Assembly (NCBI RefSeq): GCF_029892565.1
Contig: NZ_JARXVH010000001.1
Coordinates: forward strand, 558,001 to 622,000
Direction of reading: 5' to 3'
Length of the DNA stretch: 64,000 bases
DNA from: Streptomyces pseudovenezuelae
GTDB taxonomy: Bacteria > Actinomycetota > Actinomycetes > Streptomycetales > Streptomycetaceae
Under the pieces are notes generated by a model. It was not told the origin of the DNA. It saw only the letters and a list, made by a program, of their open reading frames with translations, and did not search any database. Positions within the stretch are counted from its first letter, which is position 1, and each line of letters opens with the position of its first letter. The position numbers and the translations under genes are program-made. This document shows positions 19,201-26,929 of the stretch, one piece after another.

Positions 19201-19724
19201 GCAACCCCCGCGCGCTCCCCCGGCACCGCACCTCCCGGCTCCCGCAGCGCCGGTATCAACCCCGCCCGCAACAACGACGACTTACCGCTCCCCGACGCGC
19301 CGACGACCGCCGCGAACCTCGAACGGCCGGTGAGCCGCAGCAGTTCGGCGATCAGGTCGTCGCGCCCGTGGAAGTGCTCGCCCTCGCCGGTCTCGAAGCG
19401 GGCGAGTCCGGGATAGGGGCTGTCCTCCGCCTCCGTGTCGTCGGTCGCGCGGGCGTCAGCGGCCTCGGCGACGGCCTCCCGCAGGCGTAGCTCCCACTCC
19501 ACCGGGTCGCCGTCGCACGCGGTGACGTAGGCGAGCAACACCGGCGGGCTGGGCAGCCGTTCGCCGCCGGCCGCCGCGGACAGGGTCGGGGCCGAGTAGC
19601 CCGCGCGGAGCGCCATCGCGCGGTACGTCGGACTGTTCGCCTCGTCGCGCAACTTGCGCAGTTCGTAGGCGAACCGCTGGACGACGCCGTCCCCCGGATC
19701 GAGCGGTTTCTCCCTGCGCCCCAT
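16224..19724 (-). CDS. XRE-nSTAND NTPase with transmembrane segment and WD40 repeats
   Basis: A 1166-residue multidomain protein. Residues 10-85 form an XRE-like helix-turn-helix (FAYELRKLRDEANSPTYRAM, then SAPTLSAAAGG), as in many actinobacterial STAND proteins. PYPGLARFETGEGEHFHGRD introduces the nSTAND1 NTPase with Walker A GASGSGKSS near 141 and Walker B LLVVDQFEEVF near 228; a low-complexity insert (repeats of PGEHAG type) sits between them. A membrane segment (ALAVLLCLAVVAGVAAW) lies near 550-568, followed by a helical region with many Arg and Ala. The rest (650-1130) holds degenerate WD40 blades such as LAVADFQDRVTLWDVHDWRRL and LLVAGAPDGSAKVWE. Members act as signal-triggered switches; some nSTAND proteins defend against phage, others regulate development. 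No effector domain other than the HTH is seen. Confidence 0.87.
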   Translation of the reverse strand: MGRREKPLDPGDGVVQRFAYELRKLRDEANSPTYRAMALRAGYSAPTLSAAAGGERLPSPPVLLAYVTACDGDPVEWELRLREAVAEAADARATDDTEAEDSPYPGLARFETGEGEHFHGRDDLIAELLRLTGRSRFAAVVGASGSGKSSLLRAGLIPALREPGGAVPGERAGVAPGEHAGGVPGEHEGVAFRPAAIRLLTPGPHPARTHEALFTPHDSPGDTLLVVDQFEEVFTLCAGSAERARFLGQLLRAADPTSRLRVLLAVRADFYGRCAEHGPLAEALRDATLLAGPMTARGLREAVVRPAAACRLVVERALTARIVADVADEPGGLPLMAHALREVWRRRTGKTLTLAAYEAVGGVHGAVAHTAEETYARCTPAEAAAVRALLLRLVNPGEGTEDTRRPARRAELDADETTAHVLEHLVRARLLTVDGDTVDLAHEALIGAWPRLRAWIDEDRERLRLHRRLTEAAGAWTELGRDAGALYRGIRLSEAREAFGDGNEEGRGACGGEGGPRTRELNPLERDFLAASVSAYEHGVRSTTRAARRLRALTGALAVLLCLAVVAGVAAWRQNGVSSRQRDEAEARRVAAQADTLRATEPRTAMRLALAAWRTADLPETRQALRTAAAQSEQDEFTQPEEGGRALNAPVWLSRDGRILSTVVHDKVVQWDVPSHRQLRSVSRHGLSANVVDVSPDGRLVAYRDPGGHGVLIGGLTDGSTRRLGTGAWESSDGGFGPSGHTFFQRRPGRGTAAGRATLEMWDVRTGRALLRYDRGDDDGGLPVQSPDERYIAWCTDYDGQLRVVDAVRRRPVTTPVPAATERALCRGDQLVFSSDSRAVATTASDGIVTWDLRTGRERPRLPLDGAANAVEFVGPYALTWSSGSLALWRTDLPAPTDDSPREPLLTLPVASSSVGSIRLDTEAGVLRYQEGGRTSVVRTFSLQGLIGGTWREKAATVAAFDRRGRPVRPVAVKDSAPVVVDPTGRTALTEEGTLVDVTTGKRRTGDGGVKGEDLLTAGAFSPDGRYLAVADFQDRVTLWDVHDWRRLAVLKSVGSTRHKAALAFSADGSLLVAGAPDGSAKVWETATPALPAATLPAGDGPILAVGLTPDGSQVRIATPHLPDRARALAPNRAAATVCERAEGGLSRAEWDRYFPSAEFQDTCGA

Positions 19725-20028
19725 GCGCGTTCCCCCTTCGCCACGGTCGCTTCACACGCTAACAACCCGCCCGTCGAATTGTTCGGCGCGCCGGATGGGG
19801 GCTGCCCAACAATCCGCTGACCCCTGAACTCGACGGTGTACGCGCCGCTTCGCGACCCACGCATGCCTCTTCGCGATCCCGCATGCCTGTTGCGACCACT
19901 GCCACACACCGGAGCCGACCATCGCCACGACACACGCACCCGAGCAACTGGCCCCACCCGTCCGGTCCGACGGCGGACACGACACCCACGTCACCCGCAC
20001 CGCGCGGCCCGCGCGCACCCCCGCTGCC

Positions 20029-21408
20029 GTGGTCCTGGTCCCCGTCGTCCTCTCCCTCGTCCTCGGGCTGTGGGGTCTCGGGCGCGGCGGCAGCATGTGG
20101 CGGGACGAGGTGGTGACGTACGACATGGCACGGCGCTCGCTGCCCGACCTGTGGGCGACGCTGGGTCACGCGGACGCCGTGCACGGCCTGTACTACCTGC
20201 TGATGCACGGCCTGTTCGCGCTGTCCGGCGGGGCGGATCCGCTGCTCGTGCTCCGGCTGCCCTCGCTGCTGGCGATCACGGCGGCGGCCGGTACGGTGGC
20301 GCTGCTGGGGCACCGGCTCGCCGGGCCGCGCGCGGGGCTGCTGTCCGGGGTCGTCTTCGTGCTGCTGCCGCCGGTGCAGCGCTATGCGCAGGAGGGCCGT
20401 TCGTACGCGCTGGTCTGCGCGTTGGTCGTCTGGGCGACGTACCTGCTGCTGCGAGCCGTGCGAACGGGCACCGGCCGGGCCTGGATCGCGTACGGCGCCG
20501 TCGCGCTGGCCGCGTGCGCGGTGCACGAGTTCGCCGTACTCGCCCTGCCCGCGCACCTGTTGGCACTGCCGAGGGGCGCCCGCGCCGCCGGGACGCGCGT
20601 CATGGCCGGCGTCTGCGTGTGCCTCGCCCCGCTGATCGTGGTGAGCACACGCCAGACCGAACAGGTGGCGTGGATCGGCGGGATCGGGGCGAGCGCGGTC
20701 CTGGGCTTCGCCGGGGTGTCGGTGCTCGGCCTGGCCTGCGCGGCAGTACTCCGCCGCGCCGGCCGCCGCGAGCCCGTCGCACCGGCGCTGTCCCTCCTCG
20801 TACTCCCCCCGCTCCTGCTCCTGCTGGTCTCCCTGGTCAAACCGCTGTACGTGGACCGTTACGTCCTCTACGCGCACGCCGGGACGGCCCTGCTGGTCGG
20901 TGCCGCCCTCGACCGGCTGATCCGCGCACGCGGCCGGATCCGCACCGGTGCCGTGCTCGCCGCCGGGGCCGCCGTGCTCGCGCTGCTGCCGGTGACCCTG
21001 GACCTGCGCACCCCGCACAGCCGTACCGACGATGTCACCGCGATCGCCGAGGCGGTCCGCAGCGCCGGCCAGGGCGCCGACGGCATCGTGTACCTGCCGT
21101 CCCGGCGCCGGGTGTGGTCCCTGCCCGACCCGGGCCCCTTCCGCGCGCTGCCCGACCTGGCCCTGTCCGGCACCCCGGCCGCCTCGCACACGCTGTACGG
21201 CACGGAGCTGCCGTCGTCGGACATCCGCGCCCGCATGCGCGCCGCGACCCGGATCGTCGCCCTGCGCGACCCGGCCGGCCGGCCCGTCGACCGGACCGCG
21301 CGGGAGGCCGCCAAGCGGGAGGTACTGGCCGAGGACTTCGTGGAGTGCGGCACGCAGCGGCTGCGGGGCGCGCGGCTCACGGTGTACGCGCGCCCGGGCG
21401 GTTGCTGA
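20029..21408 (+). CDS. GT39-like polytopic membrane glycosyltransferase
   Basis: At least 459 residues with about ten hydrophobic segments and an extracytoplasmic C-terminal domain, resembling polyprenyl-phosphate-sugar-dependent mannosyl/arabinosyl transferases. After the first segment (VLVPVVLSLVLGLWGLG) comes MWRDEVVTYDMARRSL, where Asp-Glu fits the catalytic acidic pair of the first external loop. Later loops show HGLYYLLMHGLFAL and YVDRYVLYAHAG. The start is uncertain: GTG 20029 has no ribosome binding site and begins right at the first membrane helix, while the frame stays open upstream and a GGAG stands six bases before an ATC at 19921. Acceptor unknown; it may glycosylate secreted proteins or wall polymers. 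Confidence 0.8.
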   Translation: MVLVPVVLSLVLGLWGLGRGGSMWRDEVVTYDMARRSLPDLWATLGHADAVHGLYYLLMHGLFALSGGADPLLVLRLPSLLAITAAAGTVALLGHRLAGPRAGLLSGVVFVLLPPVQRYAQEGRSYALVCALVVWATYLLLRAVRTGTGRAWIAYGAVALAACAVHEFAVLALPAHLLALPRGARAAGTRVMAGVCVCLAPLIVVSTRQTEQVAWIGGIGASAVLGFAGVSVLGLACAAVLRRAGRREPVAPALSLLVLPPLLLLLVSLVKPLYVDRYVLYAHAGTALLVGAALDRLIRARGRIRTGAVLAAGAAVLALLPVTLDLRTPHSRTDDVTAIAEAVRSAGQGADGIVYLPSRRRVWSLPDPGPFRALPDLALSGTPAASHTLYGTELPSSDIRARMRAATRIVALRDPAGRPVDRTAREAAKREVLAEDFVECGTQRLRGARLTVYARPGGC

Positions 21409-21459
21409 GCGCCGGACGCCTGGGGAGACTGCTGGGTGCCGGACGCCCCAAGAAACTTC

Positions 21460-21477
21460 TGACGCAAAATTGCGTCA
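21460..21477. repeat. Inverted repeat between convergent genes
   Basis: Arms TGACGCAA and TTGCGTCA are separated by AA and overlap the stop codon of the minus-strand methyltransferase. It lies 52 bases after the glycosyltransferase stop. It may help end transcription of both convergent genes, but the loop is too tight for a classical hairpin unless the inner pairs open. Confidence 0.35.
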
Positions 21478-22380
21478 CGCGGCCCGCACAGCCGTATGCA
21501 CCGTATGCGCCGCCAGCACGAACACGTCCGGGCGGTGGTGCACGCTCGCCTTGTCGTCGGGGTCGAGGAGCCGGTCGAGGGTCGTGCGATCGTCCGCGTC
21601 GAGGTGGTCGCCGAAGCCGTCCCGGAGGCGGGTGAGGGAATCGGCGATGTAGGCGCGGGCCCGGTCCTTGGCCGGGGCGGGCAGGTCGAGGAGGAAGGTG
21701 CGGGTGCCGGTCGGCCGCAGACCCGCCGAGGTCATGAGCGCCGGCCAGTCCTCCGTCTCGGCGACGGCGCCCGGCAGGTTCGCCCGCATGTCGGCGAACC
21801 ACTCCTCCTCCAGCGCGTCGAGCCGCGCCTGCAGCCCGGGCCGGCCGAAGCCGAGGTCGCGCGGCAGGAAGCGCGGGGGCAGGCCGCCCTCCATCAGGGC
21901 CAGCGTGCCGCCGGGCGCGAGCCGCGCGGCGAAGGCGGCGAGCGCGGCCCGCTGGTCGCCGAGGTGATGCAGGCTGCGGCTGGCCCACAGCAGATCGGCC
22001 GGGTAGTCCAACTCGTCCAGGACACCGGGCAGTTCACCGGCGAGCGTGCCGAAGCGGTCACCGACGCCGAGCCGATCGGCACGGGTCCGGGCGTGATCGA
22101 GCAGCGGCTCGGTACCATCGACCGCGACGACCCGGGCGCCAGGGAAGGCCTCGGCCAGCAGACAGGCGACGACACCCGGGCCACTGCCCGCGTCGACGAT
22201 CAGCCCGGGTTCGGTCTGCTTGTCGGCCAGCCAGGCCATGGCCCGTTCGTACAACGACGTGAACAGCTCCGCCTGTACTTCGAGCCGCGGGGCCATCGCG
22301 GACCAGTCGATGTCCGTGTGGTGGTGATCGTGACCGTGGTGGTGTCCGTGCTCATGCCCGTGATCGTGGTCGTGCCCCAT
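21475..22380 (-). CDS. SAM-dependent methyltransferase with His-rich N-terminus
   Basis: A 301-residue class I methyltransferase. The first 22 residues are almost only His, Asp, Gly and Glu (MGHDHDHGHEHGHHHGHDHH), a likely metal-binding tail. The SAM-binding motif LIVDAGSGPGVVACLL follows near residue 60, with VVAVDGTEPLL as the acidic strand-2 motif and ASRSLHHLGDQRAALAAF after strand 4. ATG 22380 has GAGAGG about nine bases upstream; a much longer frame upstream overlaps the divergent dioxygenase and is rejected. Substrate unknown. The tail could be for metal sensing, storage or zinc/nickel-dependent control (inference). Confidence 0.85.
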   Translation of the reverse strand: MGHDHDHGHEHGHHHGHDHHHTDIDWSAMAPRLEVQAELFTSLYERAMAWLADKQTEPGLIVDAGSGPGVVACLLAEAFPGARVVAVDGTEPLLDHARTRADRLGVGDRFGTLAGELPGVLDELDYPADLLWASRSLHHLGDQRAALAAFAARLAPGGTLALMEGGLPPRFLPRDLGFGRPGLQARLDALEEEWFADMRANLPGAVAETEDWPALMTSAGLRPTGTRTFLLDLPAPAKDRARAYIADSLTRLRDGFGDHLDADDRTTLDRLLDPDDKASVHHRPDVFVLAAHTVHTAVRAA

Positions 22381-22557
22381 GGAAGTCAGCCTCTCGTCCG
22401 GATCCGGGTCCCAGCCTGCTCCGGCGCACCACGGAACGGCAATCACTGTTGCCGTGTCGGCAAAAAATGACAGCGAAAACTCCCGAGAAGGGCAACAGCC
22501 GAACGCGCCGCCGAAAATGGGATGCGCGGCGCGGGACGGGTCGCCCACGATGGCCCG

Positions 22558-23415
22558 ATGGACGACGCCATGGTGGAGAGCTTCCTCGAGGACGGGTTCG
22601 TGAAGATCGAGGGCGCGTTCCCACCGCGGGTCGCCGAGGACTGCGCCCGGCTGCTGTGGAAGGAGACGGGGTACGACCCCGAGGACCCCGCCAGTTGGAA
22701 GGCGCCGGTGGTGTGGGTGGCCGGGATGGCGCAGGGCCCGTTCGCGGCGGCCGTCAACTCCCCTGTCCTGCATGAGGCGTTCGACGTGTTGGTGGGCGAG
22801 GGCCGCTGGCAGCCCCGCTACTCGCTGGGCAGCTTCCCGCTGCGGTTCCCGCACGAGGAGGAGCCGGACGACGCCGGCTGGCACATCGAGGGCAGCTACC
22901 TCCCCGAGGGCGCCGCGCACTGGCACACCAACCTGCGTTCCCGGGAGCGGGCCCTGCTGATGCTGTTCCTGTTCAGCGAGGTCACCGAGGCCGACGCCCC
23001 GACCCGCATCCGGGTCGGCTCGCATCTCGACGTACCCCCGGTCCTGGAGCCGTACGGCGAGGCGGGCGCCTCCTTCCTGGAGCTCGGCCCGAAGGTGGCC
23101 GCGGCCTCCGCCGACCGCCCCCTCGCACACGCCACCGGCCACCCCGGCGACGTCTACCTCTGCCACCCGTTCCTGGTCCACGCGGCCCAGCCCCACCACG
23201 GCACACACCCACGTTTCATGGCCCAGCCACCGCTGTACCTGGACGCACCCCTGGAACTGGACCGCACGGACGGCAACTACTCGGCGGTGGAGTTCGCGAT
23301 CCGCCGGGGCTTGTCAGAAACGGCTGACCCCCGCGCCCCGGAAGGGGCGCGGGGAACTGCGCGACCAGCCACAACGGACCCGCAGTCAAAACTCAGCCCA
23401 CCCGCCAATGCCTAG
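22558..23415 (+). CDS. Phytanoyl-CoA dioxygenase (PhyH) family protein
   Basis: A 285-residue Fe(II)/2-oxoglutarate-type oxygenase. ATG 22558 is chosen; GTG/ATG options upstream lack family similarity. The iron ligands are probably His in GWHIEGSYLP (HxE rather than the usual HxD) and the distal His in VYLCHPFLVHAAQPH, with a 2-oxoglutarate-binding Arg in HPRFMAQPP. The last 30 or so residues (from about DPRAPEGARG) are encoded by a dispersed palindromic repeat and are not part of the enzyme fold. The stop overlaps the convergent GH6 stop by four bases. Substrate unknown. Confidence 0.85.
   Translation: MDDAMVESFLEDGFVKIEGAFPPRVAEDCARLLWKETGYDPEDPASWKAPVVWVAGMAQGPFAAAVNSPVLHEAFDVLVGEGRWQPRYSLGSFPLRFPHEEEPDDAGWHIEGSYLPEGAAHWHTNLRSRERALLMLFLFSEVTEADAPTRIRVGSHLDVPPVLEPYGEAGASFLELGPKVAAASADRPLAHATGHPGDVYLCHPFLVHAAQPHHGTHPRFMAQPPLYLDAPLELDRTDGNYSAVEFAIRRGLSETADPRAPEGARGTARPATTDPQSKLSPPANA
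23328..23394 (+). repeat. Streptomyces-type dispersed palindromic repeat, copy 1
   Basis: An 11-bp GC stem (CCCCGCGCCCC at 23329-23339 with its complement at 23344-23354) is followed by AACTGCGCGACCAGCCACAA and an ending GACCCGCAGTCAAAAC-like tail. The same unit occurs inverted at 29879-29944. The element sits inside the dioxygenase reading frame and supplies its C-terminal tail. This sequence type is, to my knowledge, common at gene ends in many Streptomyces genomes. Confidence 0.8.
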
Positions 23416-25124
23416 AGCGACGGATACGCGTTCTGCATCAGTTGCTGGAACTGCGCCGAGAACCAATGACCCGACAACGGCGCATTCGCCAACGCACCCG
23501 ACATGCTGTTCCCGTTACGGGCGTTGCCCGTGTACGTCGGGTCGCACATCCGGTCGAAGCCCTTGCCCTCGTCATTCGGGATCGCGGTGCTGGAGCCGTC
23601 GGACTCACCCGGCGGCTTCATCCACACGTACGCGTCGATCCCGGTTGCCGGCGCGGCCTTCGGACGCTCACCGAGGCCGGCCCCGGACTGGTTGCACCAG
23701 TTGCCGACGTGGATCCGGCGGTCATAGCGCCCGCCGTCGACATACGTGTCCACGCTGGTCGTCGCGCCGGGACCGGTGGGCCGTGCGGTGCCGCCCCAGC
23801 CGTTCCTGGAGGTGTCGATCAGCATGCCGATACCGGAGTTGAAGCCGACCGACACCAACTGGGTACGGAAGGCCTGGGCGTACGACAGCTCGTCCACGTA
23901 CCGGTTCCAGTCGACCCACTTGGACTGGCGCACGGACGTGCCGTTCACGGCGTCGTTGATGGTGAAGTTGTTCTCCTTCAGGGCGCTGTAGTTGGCCGTG
24001 TTGGTGATGAAGCCGTGCACGTCGTCGACGGTCGCGCCCTCACTGGTCGCCGCCTGCTTGAACAGGGTGGCGGAGGGGGCGAAGTTGTCGTCCCAGCCGA
24101 GCCAGCCGTGGTGGCCGGCGTCGATGTAGTTGTAGACGTTGGGGATCGCGCCGAGCTTGGCGAGCGCGTAGCCGACGCCCTTCACGTAGTTGCCGTTGGC
24201 CAGCATGGTGTCGCAGGCGGGCGTGGCGGTGGCCCGACTGCCGGTGTTGGTGACCAGGTTGGGCAGCGAGTCGATCTCGATGGTCGTGACGATCCGCAGA
24301 CCCGCGTACTTGCTGTCGGCGAGGATCGCGGCGATCGGGTCGATGAACTGCGTCTTGTACTTGTCGATCTCCGTCGGGCCGAGTTCGCCGTTGGAGGCGA
24401 GGGCCGCGCAGTCCCGTCCGGGCAGGTCGTAGACGACGAGTTGGACGACTTCCTCGCCGCTGCCCTTCTGGGCGAGGGCCGCGTCGAGATGGGCGCGCAG
24501 ACCCATGCCGCCGCCCACGCCGTTGATCGCGGCGATGCGGTCGAGCCAGACGCCGGTGGGCTGGTTGGAGATCCGGCTGCCGCCGGTCTCGGCCGCCGCC
24601 TTCGCGGACCACTCGGGGTTCACGTACACCTTGGCGCCGGAGTACGGGTTGTCGACCTTGGCGGACGGGTCGCCGGGGTCGCCCGGATCCGTCGGTCCGC
24701 CGCCGTCATCGACGTTGCAGGTCACACCGTCGAGGGTGAACGTGGTCGGGAGCGCGTTGGTGCCGCTGTAGGAGGCGTTGAACCCGAAGCTGACCGAACC
24801 GCCGCTCGCCAGGCTCCCGTTGTACGTCTCGTTGTTGGCGGTGACGGCGGCCCCGCTCTGGCTGATCTTCGCGTTCCAGCCACTGGTGACCTTCTGGTTT
24901 CCGGCGTACGACCACTTCACCGCCCAACTGCTCTTGGCGGCACTGTTGTTGGTGATCGTCACGGCGGCGGTGAAGCCGGCGTCCCACTGGCTCTGCACCT
25001 TGTAGTCGACGCTGCACGGGATCGCGGCGATCCCGACGTCGCCGGGCACGACGGCGGCCGCCGTCCCGGTGGCCCCGGCGACCAGCGCCAGGGCGGCGAG
25101 TATCGCTGTTCTGGTACGGCTCAT
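23412..25124 (-). CDS. Secreted CBM2-GH6 cellobiohydrolase
   Basis: A 570-residue exported cellulase. Signal peptide to about residue 33; CBM2 at 35-135 with the paired Cys (IPCSVDYK and VTCNVDD) and surface Trp residues (SQWDAGF, GWNAK); a short Pro/Asp/Gly linker; GH6 from about 155. GH6 signatures are VVYDLPGRDCAALASNGE, whose Asp and Cys are the family landmark, TTIEIDSLPN and VWMKPPGESDG near the C-terminus. The loops and length fit an exo-acting cellobiohydrolase from the non-reducing end rather than an endoglucanase. It starts 13 bases after the GH5 gene and is surely in its transcript. Confidence 0.93.
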   Translation of the reverse strand: MSRTRTAILAALALVAGATGTAAAVVPGDVGIAAIPCSVDYKVQSQWDAGFTAAVTITNNSAAKSSWAVKWSYAGNQKVTSGWNAKISQSGAAVTANNETYNGSLASGGSVSFGFNASYSGTNALPTTFTLDGVTCNVDDGGGPTDPGDPGDPSAKVDNPYSGAKVYVNPEWSAKAAAETGGSRISNQPTGVWLDRIAAINGVGGGMGLRAHLDAALAQKGSGEEVVQLVVYDLPGRDCAALASNGELGPTEIDKYKTQFIDPIAAILADSKYAGLRIVTTIEIDSLPNLVTNTGSRATATPACDTMLANGNYVKGVGYALAKLGAIPNVYNYIDAGHHGWLGWDDNFAPSATLFKQAATSEGATVDDVHGFITNTANYSALKENNFTINDAVNGTSVRQSKWVDWNRYVDELSYAQAFRTQLVSVGFNSGIGMLIDTSRNGWGGTARPTGPGATTSVDTYVDGGRYDRRIHVGNWCNQSGAGLGERPKAAPATGIDAYVWMKPPGESDGSSTAIPNDEGKGFDRMCDPTYTGNARNGNSMSGALANAPLSGHWFSAQFQQLMQNAYPSL

Positions 25125-25137
25125 GAGTGCGGGTTTC

Positions 25138-26622
25138 CTATCCGTTGAGGGCGCGCAGGTGGTCGCGCAGTCCGATGCCGTACGACGTGGGCGTGCCGTC
25201 GTAGTTGGAGATCAGGGACGGACCCGAGGAGCAGTCCCACGTGTTCCAGGTCCAGCCCAGATAGGACAGATTCCGGTCGTCGAACCACTTGATGACCTGG
25301 TCGACGAAGGCATGGGAGCAGGTGTTCTCACCGATCTCCCCCGCGACCAGCGGTATTTGGGCCGCGACCGGGGCGAGCGTGGAGTTCCAGCAGCTCTCGC
25401 TCGCGCAGGTGTTGAAGTTGTAGACGTGGTAGGCGGCGGCGAGATTGCCCGTCGGATCGGCGGGCTTGTACGTCAGCCACTGGCTCAGGTCGTTCGAGTA
25501 CGCGAGCCCGCCGGCCAGGATCAGGTTCTTCGCGCCGGTGCCGCGTATCGAGTCGACCAGGTCCTGCATGCCGGCCACCTCGTAGGAGATGCCGGGGCAG
25601 GTGCCGCCGTCGCGCCAGCACTGCCACGCCTGGGTGGTCGTGGAGGTGGCCCGGTCCGGGTAGGGCTCGTTGAACAGGTCGAAGGCGACGGCCTGGTCGT
25701 CCTTGAAGGTGCTCGCGACCGAGGACCAGAAGGACGGCGTGTACTGCATGTCCGGCATCGGCTTCTGGCAGGTCGCGTGCGCGTCGGAGCAGCCGGCCGA
25801 GTTGCCGGTGTACTGGCCGTAGGACCAGTGCAGTTCGACGACCGGGGTCATGCCGTGCGCCTCGACGCGGGCCACCAGGTCCTTGACGGCGGCGATGTAG
25901 TTGGCGCCGCCGTACTCGGGCTTGATGTTGGAAAGGCCAAGCCAGCACTCCTCGTTGAGCGGAATGCGGACGGTGTTGGCCTTCCAGTCGGCGATCGCCT
26001 TGATCGCCGCGTCGTCCACGGGACCGTCCCAGATGCCGTAGCCCTGGACGCACATGAACTCGCCGCCGGACCGGTTGACGCCGAGGAGGCGTCGGGTGGC
26101 GCCGCCGGCGTCCACGAGCTTGTTCCCCGAGACGTGCAGAGCGGGCGCCGTGCCGTCACCGGGATCCGGTGGATCCGTGGGGTCGGTCGGGTCGGTCGGT
26201 GGCTGCGAATCGACGTTGCACGTGGTCCCGTTGAGCTTGAACGACGTCGGTACGGCGTTGGTCCCCGACCGGGAGCCGAGGAACCCGGCGCTGACGCTCG
26301 CGCCGGTGCCGAGCGCGCCGTTCCAGCTCTCGTTGGCGGCGGTCACCGTCGTACCGGACTGGGACCACTTGGCGTTCCAGCCCTGGGTGACCTTCTGGCC
26401 GCCCGCGAAGTCGAAGGCGAGGCTCCAACTGCTCACGGCCGCCGAGTTGTTGGTGATCGTCACCGAGCCCTGGAAGCCGGTGTCCCACTGGCTCGTGACG
26501 GAGTACTCCACCGTGCAGGCGGGTGTTGCTCCTTGCGCCGCGACAACCGGAATGGTCATGGCCCCGACAAGGGCGACCGCTCCGGAAACGGCTAAAAGTA
26601 CTGAACGCGGAGGGTGTCGCAT
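25138..26622 (-). CDS. Secreted CBM2-GH5 endoglucanase
   Basis: A 494-residue exported cellulase. ATG 26622 follows AAGGA at seven bases. Signal peptide to about residue 32 (VVAAQGA), CBM2 at 33-132 (Cys pair PACTVEY and TTCNVDS), then a Thr/Asp/Pro linker of PTDPTDP units. The GH5 barrel covers 155-480: NRSGGEFMCVQG, the family-5 motif AFDLFNEPYPD whose Glu near 319 is the acid/base, and VAGEIGENTC near 425 whose Glu is the nucleophile. It is first in a two-gene operon with GH6. A degenerate CebR-type box lies 49 bases upstream. Confidence 0.93.
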   Translation of the reverse strand: MRHPPRSVLLAVSGAVALVGAMTIPVVAAQGATPACTVEYSVTSQWDTGFQGSVTITNNSAAVSSWSLAFDFAGGQKVTQGWNAKWSQSGTTVTAANESWNGALGTGASVSAGFLGSRSGTNAVPTSFKLNGTTCNVDSQPPTDPTDPTDPPDPGDGTAPALHVSGNKLVDAGGATRRLLGVNRSGGEFMCVQGYGIWDGPVDDAAIKAIADWKANTVRIPLNEECWLGLSNIKPEYGGANYIAAVKDLVARVEAHGMTPVVELHWSYGQYTGNSAGCSDAHATCQKPMPDMQYTPSFWSSVASTFKDDQAVAFDLFNEPYPDRATSTTTQAWQCWRDGGTCPGISYEVAGMQDLVDSIRGTGAKNLILAGGLAYSNDLSQWLTYKPADPTGNLAAAYHVYNFNTCASESCWNSTLAPVAAQIPLVAGEIGENTCSHAFVDQVIKWFDDRNLSYLGWTWNTWDCSSGPSLISNYDGTPTSYGIGLRDHLRALNG

Positions 26623-26670
26623 GAGCGAGTCCTTGCAGCTCGGGCGCGTCGTGACGGACGCGTCGACTGA

Positions 26671-26684
26671 TGGAGTCGCTCCCA
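26671..26684 (-). promoter_or_regulatory. Degenerate CebR-type box upstream of GH5
   Basis: TGGAGTCGCTCCCA matches the 14-base palindrome TGGGAGCGCTCCCA at 11 positions, with the right half intact. It lies 49 bases upstream of the GH5 start codon, a fitting place for repression of the GH5-GH6 operon. Confidence 0.55.
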
Positions 26685-26824
26685 CTGGTGTCAACGAAGC
26701 TAGCGCCAAGTGACGGCAAAGGACAGGGGAGTCACAGACTTTCGCTGACTTTCCCCCAACCACCGCTCGTCGAATCTTTTCGACTCTTCAAGCACCTTGA
26801 CCCCTCTCACCCTCATCCCCACTA

Positions 26825-26838
26825 TGGGAGCGCTCCCA
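26825..26838 (+). promoter_or_regulatory. Perfect CebR-type operator upstream of GH48
   Basis: TGGGAGCGCTCCCA is an exact palindrome and equals the operator described for the LacI-family cellobiose-responsive repressor CebR in Streptomyces. It is 91 bases before the GH48 start codon. Cellobiose or cellotriose would relieve repression, linking enzyme production to cellulose breakdown products. No cebR gene is present in this window. Confidence 0.85.
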
Positions 26839-26929
26839 CTGGTTCAAGGCTTGTTGCCGCTCGATCCCCCACCCCTTTCAGAGCCGCCTCTCAGAGCTCC
26901 CCCTCAGAGCCGCAAGGAGGAACCAGCAC

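Larger units (their letters stand above)
26623..26929. other. 307-base divergent control region of the cellulase cluster
   Basis: No gene is seen. It separates the divergent GH5-GH6 and GH48 genes and contains both CebR-type boxes described separately. The run of AGAGC/CAGAGCC units near 26880-26910 is a short direct repetition just before the GH48 Shine-Dalgarno AAGGAGG. Confidence 0.7.

Noticed and set aside
19130..19250. Repetitive coding stretch in the STAND gene, considered as a minisatellite
   Set aside because: It is an in-frame low-complexity linker with degenerate PGE(H/R)AG units, not an exact tandem repeat.
26880..26910. Repeated CAGAGC units before GH48, considered as a CRISPR-like or tandem repeat
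   Set aside because: Only three irregular short units; no spacer structure.
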